Translations under genes and position numbers: made by a program | In this document: one piece after another, positions 17,641 through 25,894 of the stretch | Layout: every line of letters begins with the position of its first letter | How positions within the stretch are numbered: the stretch's first letter is position 1 | NCBI GenBank assembly: GCA_009775375.1 | Contig: VSPO01000007.1 | Coordinates: 1-57,300 of the forward strand | Direction of reading: 5' to 3' | From: Muribaculaceae bacterium | GTDB taxonomy: Bacteria; Bacteroidota; Bacteroidia; Bacteroidales; Muribaculaceae | Length of the DNA: 57,300 bases | The notes under the pieces: model-generated | Told to the model about the DNA's origin: nothing | Seen by the model: the letters and a program-made list of their open reading frames with translations, nothing else | Database searches by the model: none

Positions 17641-17684
17641 AAAAAGCCGTCTTGCCGGATTCTGAGGCAAGACGGCTTTTTTTT
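17641..17684 (+). terminator. Intrinsic terminator after htrA gene
   Basis: A 16-bp stem (17641-17656 with 17666-17681, core AAGCCGTCTTGCC) and 9-nt loop GGATTCTGA, ending in eight T (17677-17684). Confidence 0.93.
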
Positions 17685-17754
17685 GTAAATAACGCTCTTT
17701 TGATGCAACATTCTGAAAAGATATGCGTTGATAAATAAGCGACTGCATTTTGTA

Positions 17755-17786
17755 GTTGCATATAATTAAAATAATTGCTAACTTTG
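17755..17786 (+). promoter_or_regulatory. Promoter of rpoD
   Basis: GTTG (17755-17758) and TAACTTTG (17779-17786) are separated by 20 nt, matching the Bacteroidetes -33/-7 pattern. Transcription would start near 17793, only about 16 nt before ATG 17809, so the leader is very short. Confidence 0.7.
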
Positions 17787-17808
17787 CAGCAATTTTTTGA
17801 AGGGTAAT

Positions 17809-18669
17809 ATGAGACAGCTAAAGATAACAAAATCAATCACAAACCGCGAAAGTGCCTCGCTCGATAAGTATCTGCAGGAAATTGGCCGTGAGGAACTTAT
17901 TTCTGTCAGTGAGGAGGTGGAACTCGCGCAACGTATAAAGAAAGGCGACCATGCGGCTCTTGAAAGGCTGACCCGTGCTAATCTGAGGTTTGTCGTGTCG
18001 GTTGCCAAGCAATATCAGAATCAGGGACTAAGCCTCCCCGACCTTATCAATGAAGGAAACCTCGGACTTATCCGGGCCGCCCAGAAATTTGATGAGACAA
18101 GGGGATTTAAATTCATTTCCTACGCTGTTTGGTGGATTCGCCAGTCAATCCTTCAAGCTCTCGCTGAGCAAAGCAGGATTGTGCGTCTCCCTTTGAATCA
18201 GGTGGGTTCCCTGAATAAGATTAGCAAAGAGCTTTCCAAATTCGAACAGGAGAATGAAAGACGTCCTTCTCCCGAGGAGTTGGCCGACAGATTGGGGCTT
18301 CCTGTCGACAAAGTTTCAGATACTTTAAAAGTTTCAGGTCGTCATATATCTGTAGATGCTCCTTTCGTTGATGGTGAAGACAATTCGCTTCTTGATGTTC
18401 TTCCCAACGACGACAGCCCTATGGCCGATTCAACCCTCAATCAGGAATCTCTTTCCAAGGAGGTGGATAGAGCACTTCGCCAGCTTTATGACCGTGAGCG
18501 CGAAATCCTCAAAATGTTTTTTGGCATTGGTTGTCAGGAAATGACTCTTGAGGAAATCGGTGCCAAGTTCGACCTGACCCGTGAACGTGTCCGCCAGATA
18601 AAAGAAAAAGCAATCCGACGGCTGAAAGGACAAAAGAGCAAGCTCCTAAAGAGCTATCTGGGAGAATAA
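17809..18669 (+). CDS. rpoD: Primary RNA polymerase sigma factor
   Basis: A 286-residue sigma-70 protein of the short Bacteroidetes primary type. Region 1.2 ('LDKYLQEIGRE', about 18-28), region 2 ('LINEGNLGLIRAAQKFDETR', about 80-99, and 'AVWWIRQSI', about 107-115), region 3 and region 4 ('LTRERVRQIKEKAIRRL', about 257-273) are all present, so it recognises both -33 and -7 elements. The start is ATG 17809; an in-frame TTG at 17797 is less likely. It should be the factor that reads the TTTG-N20-TAnnTTTG promoters seen across this window. The stop codon lies within the first of three consecutive hairpins. Confidence 0.95.
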   Translation: MRQLKITKSITNRESASLDKYLQEIGREELISVSEEVELAQRIKKGDHAALERLTRANLRFVVSVAKQYQNQGLSLPDLINEGNLGLIRAAQKFDETRGFKFISYAVWWIRQSILQALAEQSRIVRLPLNQVGSLNKISKELSKFEQENERRPSPEELADRLGLPVDKVSDTLKVSGRHISVDAPFVDGEDNSLLDVLPNDDSPMADSTLNQESLSKEVDRALRQLYDREREILKMFFGIGCQEMTLEEIGAKFDLTRERVRQIKEKAIRRLKGQKSKLLKSYLGE

Positions 18670-18725
18670 ATCAGATTCAAAGCCATCTGATTTATAAGTC
18701 TTATAGGCCTTATAAGACTTATAAA
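18668..18725. repeat. Two overlapping hairpins after rpoD
   Basis: AAATCAGAT (18668-18676) pairs with 18685-18693, and a second, 15-bp stem (18691-18705 with 18711-18725, loop GGCCT) overlaps it by three bases, so the two structures compete at their junction. The first includes the end of the rpoD stop codon. Neither is followed by a T-tract. Confidence 0.65.
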
Positions 18726-18735
18726 AGCTATAAAA

Positions 18736-18799
18736 GCATAAGCAAAAGAAATTCGGGAGCAGAAAAATTTTTCTGCTCCCGAATTTCTTTTGCTTATGC
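18736..18799. terminator. Loopless 64-bp perfect palindrome between rpoD and dcp
   Basis: Positions 18736-18767 and 18768-18799 are exact reverse complements with no spacer: a 32-bp arm centred on AAAAATTTTT. It covers the stop codon of the M3 peptidase gene (18794-18796, minus strand) and lies after rpoD, so it can end both convergent transcripts. On RNA the central A5/T5 would open to form a loop. Confidence 0.85.
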
Positions 18800-20875
18800 A
18801 AGTCCGTCGCGTCGCAGCAATGCATCGACTGTCGGTTCTTTCCCCCGGAATTCCTTATAAAGCTCCATCGGATCGACCGTACCCCCCGACGCAAGCATTT
18901 TGTGGAATCTATTGGCGGTAGGTTTGTCGAAAATACCATTTTCCTTGAATGCAGAGAATGCATCCGCATCAAGCACTTCAGCCCACTTGTAGCCATAATA
19001 CCCGGCAGCATATCCTCCCGCAAAAATATGGCCAAAAGATGTAGATATCATGCAGCCTTCCACCATGTCGAAAATTTTTACAGGAGAAATCGCCTCTCTC
19101 TCAAAATCAGCCACACTGAATGTATCATCCAGAGGCTTCTCAATCATATGATATGCCATGTCGAGATAGCCAAATCCAAGTTGACGCATGCAGGCATAAG
19201 CCGCTCCGAATTTCCTTGATCTCGCGAATCTCTTCACAAGCTCACGTGGGATTGCCTCTCCCGTGGAGCAATGCTTGGCAAATCCATCGAGAAACTCCTT
19301 CTCCGTAAGGTAATTTTCATTGAATTGGGAAAACAGCTCCACAAAATCATGGTAGACGTTGGTTCCGCTAAGCGATGCATAGGTTGCCTGTGATGAAAGA
19401 CCATGTAGGGCATGTCCAAACTCGTGAAGAAATGTCTCTACCTCGCCGGGAGTAAGAAGCACTTGCTCATTCTCCACAGGTTTGGAAAAATTGCATACTA
19501 TCGAAATCAAAGGGAGCTCTCTTGTGCCGGAATCATCCTTTGTCTCTGCCCGAAACTCCGTCATCCATGCTCCGGGACTTTTCCCTGCCCTATAAAAGAA
19601 ATCTGCATATAGCAAACCCAAAATCATTCCCTTATCATCGTATACCTCGAAGACTTTTACGTCGGGATGATATACGTCGAGCTCCTTGTTCTCCTTGAAT
19701 GTATATCCATAGAGCCGGGTGGCAAGTCCGAACACTCCTTCAATCGTATGCTGAAGTTCGAAATACGGCTTGAGCGCTTCATCGTTGAAGGAGTATCTTT
19801 CATCCTTCATTTTTTCTGAGAAATAACTGTAGTCCCAGGGCATAAGCTTAAAATCAGGGCATTCAATACCCCGGGCATAGTCTTCAATCTCGAAAATTTC
19901 CTTGCGCATCGGCAGCTCATATTTCTCCTTCAATTGGTGCAAAAGATTCAAGACATTATCGGGAATGGCGGCCATTGTGCCCTGCAGCTTATACTCCGCA
20001 AAATTTCGTTTGCCCATCAGGCGCGCCAATTCAAGCCGGGAATTGGCAATCTCCTTAACAATGGCGGAGTTGTCGAATTCTCCGGATGTGTTTCTTGAAT
20101 TGTAAAGCCGATAGAGTCTCTCCCTGAGATCCCTTCTTTGCGAATACTTCATAAAGGGGACGTAAGACGGAGCAAAGAGGGATACGAGATACTTTGCCAC
20201 ATCATCTACCTGCCCCTCCTCTGCCAAGGCTTCCTTTGCGGCAGCTCTCGCAGCCCTTTTCACCGAATCCGGCAGACCTTCGGTCTCCTCCTCGGAAATC
20301 CACATTCTTCTCTCCTTGCTTGCCATCTCGTTGGTCACGTTTTGCGAGAACCTTACCGACAATTCCGACAACTTAGAACTCAGACTGCGGAAAGTCTCCC
20401 GCGCCTCCCCTTCAAGATTTGCTCCGCTTTCGGCAAAGTCGCGATAGGTCTCTTCAATCAGACGCAATGCCTCTCCCGAAAGGTCGCTACGCAGACTCCG
20501 GGAATCATAGACAAATTTTATTCGATTCCAAAGTTTGTCATTGAGCAAAATCTCCGTATTGTGGTTGGAAAGCTGAGGCGTGACTTCAGTCATGATTTCC
20601 ATCAAGCGCGGTTGTCCCAAGGCATTTTCAAGATTACTTAATGTTGCCACTGCTTCCGACAATTTTCTCCCGCTTCTGTCTAAGACAGCTACCGTGTTTT
20701 CAAAACTTGGAGGCTCAGGATTAGATGCTATCCTGTCGATTTCTTCATTGTGGAGCCTTATTCCCTCTAATATTGCCGGCTCATAATCGTCAGCATTGAT
20801 TTTGCCAAATGCAACCGCCTTGAATGGCAGACCGGAATCCATGAGCAAAGGATTGTTTGATTCTATATTTTCCAT
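18794..20875 (-). CDS. dcp: M3 family metallopeptidase (peptidyl-dipeptidase Dcp-like)
   Basis: A 693-residue zinc peptidase of the thimet oligopeptidase family. The zinc site 'HEFGHALHGL' gives ligands His484 and His488 with catalytic Glu485; the third ligand is expected about 25 residues on, within 'YHDFVELFSQ'. Length and N-terminus ('NPLL...GLPF') match bacterial Dcp/oligopeptidase A proteins, which release dipeptides or cut short peptides. There is no signal peptide, so it should be cytoplasmic. Dcp is favoured over OpdA by overall resemblance, not by a decisive residue. The stop codon sits inside the palindrome at 18736-18799. Confidence 0.9.
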   Translation of the reverse strand: MENIESNNPLLMDSGLPFKAVAFGKINADDYEPAILEGIRLHNEEIDRIASNPEPPSFENTVAVLDRSGRKLSEAVATLSNLENALGQPRLMEIMTEVTPQLSNHNTEILLNDKLWNRIKFVYDSRSLRSDLSGEALRLIEETYRDFAESGANLEGEARETFRSLSSKLSELSVRFSQNVTNEMASKERRMWISEEETEGLPDSVKRAARAAAKEALAEEGQVDDVAKYLVSLFAPSYVPFMKYSQRRDLRERLYRLYNSRNTSGEFDNSAIVKEIANSRLELARLMGKRNFAEYKLQGTMAAIPDNVLNLLHQLKEKYELPMRKEIFEIEDYARGIECPDFKLMPWDYSYFSEKMKDERYSFNDEALKPYFELQHTIEGVFGLATRLYGYTFKENKELDVYHPDVKVFEVYDDKGMILGLLYADFFYRAGKSPGAWMTEFRAETKDDSGTRELPLISIVCNFSKPVENEQVLLTPGEVETFLHEFGHALHGLSSQATYASLSGTNVYHDFVELFSQFNENYLTEKEFLDGFAKHCSTGEAIPRELVKRFARSRKFGAAYACMRQLGFGYLDMAYHMIEKPLDDTFSVADFEREAISPVKIFDMVEGCMISTSFGHIFAGGYAAGYYGYKWAEVLDADAFSAFKENGIFDKPTANRFHKMLASGGTVDPMELYKEFRGKEPTVDALLRRDGLA

Positions 20876-20926
20876 ATTTATTTGAGTATTATTCTTGCAA
20901 TTATTATGCGAATTTAATTAAAATTC

Positions 20927-20980
20927 TTCGTAAAATAAAGCGGGTTGTGGAAAATTCCACAACCCGCTTTATTTTACGAA
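20927..20980. terminator. 26-bp perfect stem terminator after M16 gene
   Basis: Positions 20927-20952 and 20955-20980 are exact reverse complements with only two bases (AA) between them. The hairpin lies 36 bp downstream of the M16 peptidase stop (minus strand) and upstream of dcp. Its outer arm includes an A/T-rich part (TAAAATAAAG), so the arm itself supplies the weak terminal pairs. Confidence 0.8.
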
Positions 20981-21015
20981 TCTTCAAAAAGAAACATATG
21001 AGGATTCAGGTTATA

Positions 21016-23823
21016 TTATTCTGCCGGCACGCCTTCCATGATGACCTCTATACGGTTCTTACCGTCATAGACGCCTTTCATGAATTTATTCAGCTCTTCG
21101 AGGCTGATGCTGTCGAGGATTTTGCCATAGTCTGTGATATAGTCATATCCGCGAAGGTAGCTCATGATGTTGTCATTCCAATACTTGTTGCTGCGAAGCT
21201 GTATCTCATATTGTTTCTTCATAGCTTCCTTAACCTTATTGAATTCCTCCGTTTTCGCACCTTCGTTGAGAAGCTTCATATATTCATCCTGAGCACGCTT
21301 TACGAGCTGAGCCTGCTGGTCTTTGTTGGTCTGGAAGTAATAAATGAGCGACCATATACCGAGGTTGGGATTGATGGATGCGCCGACTGAAGCACCGTAT
21401 GTTCCGCCCTCTTCCTCTCTCAGAGTCCTGATGTAGATATCATCGAGGATATCCCCCATCATATTCACGAGAATTGAATTCTTAATGCTGAAGGGTACGT
21501 TTGAGCCGGAATAAAGGTTGTAGACCGAAGATACAGGCGACTGCATCGGTTGCTTGAACTCATTCTTGACAATTCCTGTTGCCGCTTTGACGGGAGTGAC
21601 CACCTTAAGCTTCTCCACCTTAGCGGCAGGTAGCGTTGCGATATATTGCTCAAGCAGGGGCTTGATGGAGTCATTATCGATATTGCCCGTGAACAGGAAT
21701 GTATAGTCGGCAGCGTTTTTAAGTGCGCTCTTTGCCAAGTTGAACATTCTTGTGTAGTCAGCCTTGTCGAGCTCGGCGAGAGTGACATCCTGCATGAGCG
21801 GATTGCCGGGATAACGAGCCTTTGTCACTTGCTCGAAGAAAATCGTGTTGGGATCTTTTTCGGCATTCTGAAGGCGAGTGCGAAGAATCTGGGAAATAGC
21901 CTCCCATGTATCAGGGTCTTCATTAAGATTGGTGAATCCTGTGTAGACAAGTTCCATTAGGGTCTTGAAGTCTTTTATTGTAGAGCTTCCGGAGAATACG
22001 TCAGAGAAAGCGTTGACACTGAATCCAACTCCAACCTGCTTTCCTGCAAGATATTTTTGGAGAGTCTTCATATCGAAAGGACCCATTTTAGATGACTCAA
22101 AAGCCGCCGACATAAGATTGACGTCAGCTGCCTGATCAACGCTGTATGTCTGCTTGCCACCTTCACGGAAAGCAGTCATTTTAATTTCGTCGGCTGCAAA
22201 GTCAGTCGGTTTGATGACTACCTTCACTCCATTTGAGAGCACATACTCAGTGGCGCCAAGATTAGCCAACGGGGTTTCCTTGACGATTTTCCCGGGAGCG
22301 GGGAGGTTGGCGATAAGCGGTTCGGTCACCACTTCATCTACGAAAGCCTCATATTCGGCATCCATTGCATCATTGACGGTCTTGACAAGCACGTCTTTTG
22401 CAACAATCTCGAATCCCTCTTTCTGTGGCTCAGTCGTCACTATGACCATGTTTTCCTTGGTAAGGAGACCTTTCACCATTTGATTGACAGCCTGCACAGG
22501 AATCATGGGCAAAGACTGCTTGACGATTTCATATTCCTTTTCAATACCGGGAGTCGGCTCGTTGTCGATGAAGAATCTGCAAAGCTCCTGGCCAAGGGCA
22601 TGGCTATTTGTCTTATTGCGTTCGTTGTATTGGTTTTCATACATCGACAGCATTTCGGTTTTCACCCTTTCAAGCTCAGAATCCGTGAATCCGGTCTTGC
22701 AAGCTCTTGCCACGATTGCCATGACTTCTTCCACTGCAGGCTGAGTACCCTTCTTGGGAATAGCCACAACGTTGAATGAATCCTTTGTTTTAGAGACATA
22801 GAAGCTCCCGAAATAGACACCGGCGCCGGTATATTTGCATTCCGGATTCATTGCGTTCTCCTGAAGACGATTGTTAATCAAAGAAGATATGAGACTCTTG
22901 TCGAGCACATCCATCATATACATCTCCATCGTGTTTCTCTGCTCGAACGGAACTTTTTCCGATTTAAAAGAAATTGTGGTGCGGGGCATGCTTAATTCCG
23001 GGTCGGTGAAAGAGGCATAGATAGGCTCCTTATTGTCGCTTACATGAGGATATTCCCTTGGAGCGGCATTTTTCGGCATAGGTATTGTGGAGAAAAGTTT
23101 GATGACTTTCTGCTCCATCTCGTCGGCATCGAAGTCTCCAACTACCACGATTCCCTGCTGATCGGGGCGATACCATTTTTTGTAATATGCCCTCAACACT
23201 TCAGGCTTGAAATTCATCACGACCTCCATTTTGCCAATAGGCATTTGCTCATACTGAAACTCATCATATATCAGCGGAAGGATTGCCTTAAACATTCTGG
23301 TGTTGGCATCATTTCTCTGTCGCCACTCCTCTTGGATTACTCCTCTCTCTGCATTTATCTCGGCCTCTTCGAGAAGAATATCGCCGCTCCAGTCATGAAG
23401 CACAAGGAGCACGCTGTCCATAAGGTTGGCATCTGTCGTGGGGACGTTGTTAATCCGATACACCGTCTCATCGAAATCCGTGTAGGCATTGATATCGGAT
23501 CCAAACCGAATGCCTTTCCCTTGCAAATAATTGAGCATGTTCTTGCCCGGATAGTTTGTCGTGCCATTGAAAGCCATGTGTTCAAGGAAGTGAGCAAGGC
23601 CGAGTTGTTCCTCAGTCTCCAAAGTGGACCCTACTTTCTGGGCAATATAGAAATTTGCCCTCTCTTTGGGTTCTTCGTTGTGCATGATGTAGTAGCTCAA
23701 TCCGTTGGGAAGCACTCCGTGTTTCACTTTCGGGTTAAGCGGAAGTGGTGTCAGCTGCATCTGTGCGCCGACGCATAGGGTGCCAATCAGAAGCATCGCT
23801 ATGCTCATTACTTTCCTTATCAT
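21016..23823 (-). CDS. M16 family (insulinase/PqqL-like) metallopeptidase
   Basis: A 935-residue exported zinc peptidase. After a signal peptide (about residues 1-20) the first M16 domain carries the inverted zinc motif H-x2-E-H at His78, Glu81 and His82 ('AHFLEHMAFNG'). The second half (from about residue 510) repeats the fold but lacks the zinc motif, as usual for two-domain M16 proteins such as PqqL, where it closes the substrate chamber. It likely degrades peptides in the periplasm. ATG 23823 or the internal ATG five codons later could be the start. It is upstream of dcp on the same strand but separated by a hairpin, so the two peptidase genes are probably transcribed separately. Confidence 0.92.
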   Translation of the reverse strand: MIRKVMSIAMLLIGTLCVGAQMQLTPLPLNPKVKHGVLPNGLSYYIMHNEEPKERANFYIAQKVGSTLETEEQLGLAHFLEHMAFNGTTNYPGKNMLNYLQGKGIRFGSDINAYTDFDETVYRINNVPTTDANLMDSVLLVLHDWSGDILLEEAEINAERGVIQEEWRQRNDANTRMFKAILPLIYDEFQYEQMPIGKMEVVMNFKPEVLRAYYKKWYRPDQQGIVVVGDFDADEMEQKVIKLFSTIPMPKNAAPREYPHVSDNKEPIYASFTDPELSMPRTTISFKSEKVPFEQRNTMEMYMMDVLDKSLISSLINNRLQENAMNPECKYTGAGVYFGSFYVSKTKDSFNVVAIPKKGTQPAVEEVMAIVARACKTGFTDSELERVKTEMLSMYENQYNERNKTNSHALGQELCRFFIDNEPTPGIEKEYEIVKQSLPMIPVQAVNQMVKGLLTKENMVIVTTEPQKEGFEIVAKDVLVKTVNDAMDAEYEAFVDEVVTEPLIANLPAPGKIVKETPLANLGATEYVLSNGVKVVIKPTDFAADEIKMTAFREGGKQTYSVDQAADVNLMSAAFESSKMGPFDMKTLQKYLAGKQVGVGFSVNAFSDVFSGSSTIKDFKTLMELVYTGFTNLNEDPDTWEAISQILRTRLQNAEKDPNTIFFEQVTKARYPGNPLMQDVTLAELDKADYTRMFNLAKSALKNAADYTFLFTGNIDNDSIKPLLEQYIATLPAAKVEKLKVVTPVKAATGIVKNEFKQPMQSPVSSVYNLYSGSNVPFSIKNSILVNMMGDILDDIYIRTLREEEGGTYGASVGASINPNLGIWSLIYYFQTNKDQQAQLVKRAQDEYMKLLNEGAKTEEFNKVKEAMKKQYEIQLRSNKYWNDNIMSYLRGYDYITDYGKILDSISLEELNKFMKGVYDGKNRIEVIMEGVPAE

Positions 23824-24030
23824 AATTAATTAGGTTATAGTGTAGTTATTTGATACGTTTATACTTTGCGGTCAATATTCAAGCTATAATCAGGTCTAAG
23901 AATTATCCGGAAGAGATTTTGCCCTTTTCAAATTAATCAGAAATGATTTGGGATGCCATTCTCCCCATGCCGTCATTGTCGAAATCATTTGAATTGATGC
24001 CACAAATTTATATCTTTATTTCGACATAAC

Positions 24031-24054
24031 AAAAAAATTATCGGAAAACGATAA
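24031..24054 (-). terminator. Terminator after LuxR-type gene
   Basis: On the minus strand a 6-bp stem (TTATCG/CGATAA, 24038-24043 with 24049-24054, 5-nt loop) is followed by seven T (complement of 24031-24037). It lies 18 bp after the regulator's stop codon. The stem is short, so efficiency may be moderate. Confidence 0.6.
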
Positions 24055-24071
24055 AAGTTTAGAAAATTTCG

Positions 24072-24617
24072 TCAAATTAGTCCGTTCATCATGGCATACA
24101 ACGACAGTCCGGATGCTGATTTGATTCCGAGCTTTGTCGAGATATTCTTCCTATGCGTAATGACAGTGTTTATGGATATACAAAGTTCATCGGCTATCTC
24201 CTTGTTGATTTTTCCTCCGGCGATAAGACGTAGAACATCTTTCTCTCTTGCAGACAACTCACCGGGAAGATCCACCTTGTCGCTGATAGCACTGAGGAGC
24301 TTCCCTACGATTGACTCGACATCCGCCTCATCGGTGGACGCGCCAATAGACAATGGAATAATATCGCCAGAATCATATTCGTCGATATTATCCACCACCA
24401 ATGTCTTCATCTTCCTCGGAAGAAAAAAATCGAGATGGCGGATGAATATCCCTGAAGAGACGGCATACGCATCCATTCTTTCCGCCAAGGGAAGAAAATC
24501 CTGATAGCTGCGAAAAGTCTCTACCCTGACTTCCCCGCATTTACGGATTTCATTTTTCAATCCCAAAGCCATCAATACATGAAGCCCGATGAATGCTATA
24601 CATTTGTCTTGACTCAT
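24072..24617 (-). CDS. LuxR-type regulator with atypical receiver-like N-terminus
   Basis: A 181-residue protein whose last 65 residues form a LuxR/FixJ helix-turn-helix: 'LSAREKDVLRLIAGGKINKE' style start near residue 120, then 'ICISINTV'-like recognition region ('LCISINTVITHRKNI'). The first 115 residues have the alternating pattern of a receiver domain but no convincing phospho-acceptor Asp or acidic pocket, so the signal is probably not phosphorylation. It is the last gene of a minus-strand run, 47 bp after the hemerythrin-like gene, which suggests that protein as its partner. Target genes are unknown. DNA binding is well supported; the sensing mode is inference. Confidence 0.8.
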   Translation of the reverse strand: MSQDKCIAFIGLHVLMALGLKNEIRKCGEVRVETFRSYQDFLPLAERMDAYAVSSGIFIRHLDFFLPRKMKTLVVDNIDEYDSGDIIPLSIGASTDEADVESIVGKLLSAISDKVDLPGELSAREKDVLRLIAGGKINKEIADELCISINTVITHRKNISTKLGIKSASGLSLYAMMNGLI

Positions 24618-24664
24618 TGTTTCATTAAAAGTGTATCAGATTCAACTCTGAAATGCAAATCAAG

Positions 24665-25336
24665 TCAACATCCATTGTTATGCATCTCTTCCATCAGAGG
24701 AGTCAGAATACGGTTTCGAATCCTGTTGTTCTGTCGATAGTCTTTGTCGAGCGACGAAAGAGCCGTCACTACCGCCACGCATAGATTCGGATCATATTCC
24801 CCACGCAGATGCACTACAAAGAAACAAAGAAGATCGTGAAGTCTTTCCTCCATCTCAAAGTGACCTTCCGCTGACAAAGACGCATTGCCGGGCACTCTCC
24901 CGCTCAACAAGCTTGGAAAGAGAGTGTCGTTGTCGTAAGCATAGCATTCATCGAAGCGCGTCCTGACGGAATTGAAAAACTTCTGCAACAGGGCAAGATT
25001 ATTGTTTCCTCCACTTCTCTGTAGAAGAGAATTGAAATGACGCTCCACATTGGGGAGTTGCACCCGCTTGTAAAACTCCGATGTCCTGCGCAAATAATCC
25101 ACGGTCTTTTCCAGCGTAAAGGTCCCTTTGGAGTTTACCGGAAAATAATCCTTGTCGAGGAATGTATTGACCATCGACAAGAAAAAATCGGGATCGATAT
25201 GCGCGTTTGCGCATATCGATCCTATCGACATATCTCCGACGCCAAGCATTATGCCGAGACGGTTGACCACCGGAATCAGCTGAGGATGCTCAAGAATAGC
25301 TGTGGAGAGTTTTGTTTCTCTGTTATAAAGACCCAT
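24665..25336 (-). CDS. Degenerate hemerythrin/RIC (ScdA-YtfE)-like protein
   Basis: A 223-residue protein. Residues about 10-60 resemble the DUF542 N-terminal domain of iron-sulfur repair proteins ('AILEHPQLIPVVNRLGI'), without its usual Cys-Cys, and residues about 90-215 resemble a four-helix hemerythrin domain ('TLFPSLL', 'ILTPLMEE'). Aligning by eye to YtfE/RIC, two histidines remain (His100, His167) but other di-iron ligand positions appear changed: His to Cys131, Glu to Asp135, His to Asn203, Glu to Arg207. A standard di-iron centre is therefore unlikely. The frame is open to 25426, but ATG 25336, overlapping the 5-FCL gene by 14 bp, is the better start. With the adjacent LuxR-type gene it may form a sensor-regulator pair. 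Confidence 0.6.
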   Translation of the reverse strand: MGLYNRETKLSTAILEHPQLIPVVNRLGIMLGVGDMSIGSICANAHIDPDFFLSMVNTFLDKDYFPVNSKGTFTLEKTVDYLRRTSEFYKRVQLPNVERHFNSLLQRSGGNNNLALLQKFFNSVRTRFDECYAYDNDTLFPSLLSGRVPGNASLSAEGHFEMEERLHDLLCFFVVHLRGEYDPNLCVAVVTALSSLDKDYRQNNRIRNRILTPLMEEMHNNGC

Positions 25337-25883
25337 TGATAACGATTGTTGAGTTCTGGGTGATAATGATATCCACGCCCACATCGTGGGGTTCCACGGG
25401 GAGCTCATCCAAAAGTTGGAATTCATATCCTATGCCGACTTTCGTGGCCTTGGTGGTGCCGAGAAGACGGTCGTAGAAACCTTTCCCACGTCCGAGGCGG
25501 TTGCCCTTTCTATCATACGCGACGGCCGGCACCACAATCAATTCTATTTCTGAAGGATCCACCACGTTGTCGCCCGAGGGCTCCTCAATGTGGAATGAGC
25601 CAAGCTCCAACCGGCTTTCTTCATAAGGGAGAATATCAAGATTGACTCCGTTGACCCTTGGCAGAAAGAAATGTTTGCGCCCATGCCATTTGCTGAGGAA
25701 GTCATGCGTAAAAACCTCGTCGGGCAACGAATGATACATCAAAATCCGGTCAGCGAGGATAAAAGCCGCTGTCTTTTCAAGACGGGCAAAGACTTCTTCA
25801 GCTGCGCTTCTCTTCTCAAGGTCGGAAAGCATCACTCTCAATGCCTTCACTTTTTTTCGAATTTCATTCTTTTCCATGATCAT
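25323..25883 (-). CDS. 5-formyltetrahydrofolate cyclo-ligase
   Basis: A 186-residue enzyme that converts 5-formyl-THF to 5,10-methenyl-THF using ATP. The family motif is clear in 'GNRLGRGKGFYDRLL' (about residues 126-140), which binds ATP and folate, and the N-terminus 'EIRKKVKALRVMLS' is typical. Both ATG 25883 and ATG 25877 are possible starts. It begins 11 bp after the S41 protease stop and overlaps the next gene by 14 bp, so it is co-transcribed. It restores active one-carbon folates, which also feed thymidylate and purine synthesis. Confidence 0.93.
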   Translation of the reverse strand: MIMEKNEIRKKVKALRVMLSDLEKRSAAEEVFARLEKTAAFILADRILMYHSLPDEVFTHDFLSKWHGRKHFFLPRVNGVNLDILPYEESRLELGSFHIEEPSGDNVVDPSEIELIVVPAVAYDRKGNRLGRGKGFYDRLLGTTKATKVGIGYEFQLLDELPVEPHDVGVDIIITQNSTIVINGSL

Positions 25884-25894
25884 GTGTTTTTCAT

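Noticed and set aside
16895..17836. 313-residue minus-strand open frame opposite the htrA gene
   Set aside because: Overlaps the htrA coding region, its terminator and the rpoD promoter; no family resemblance.
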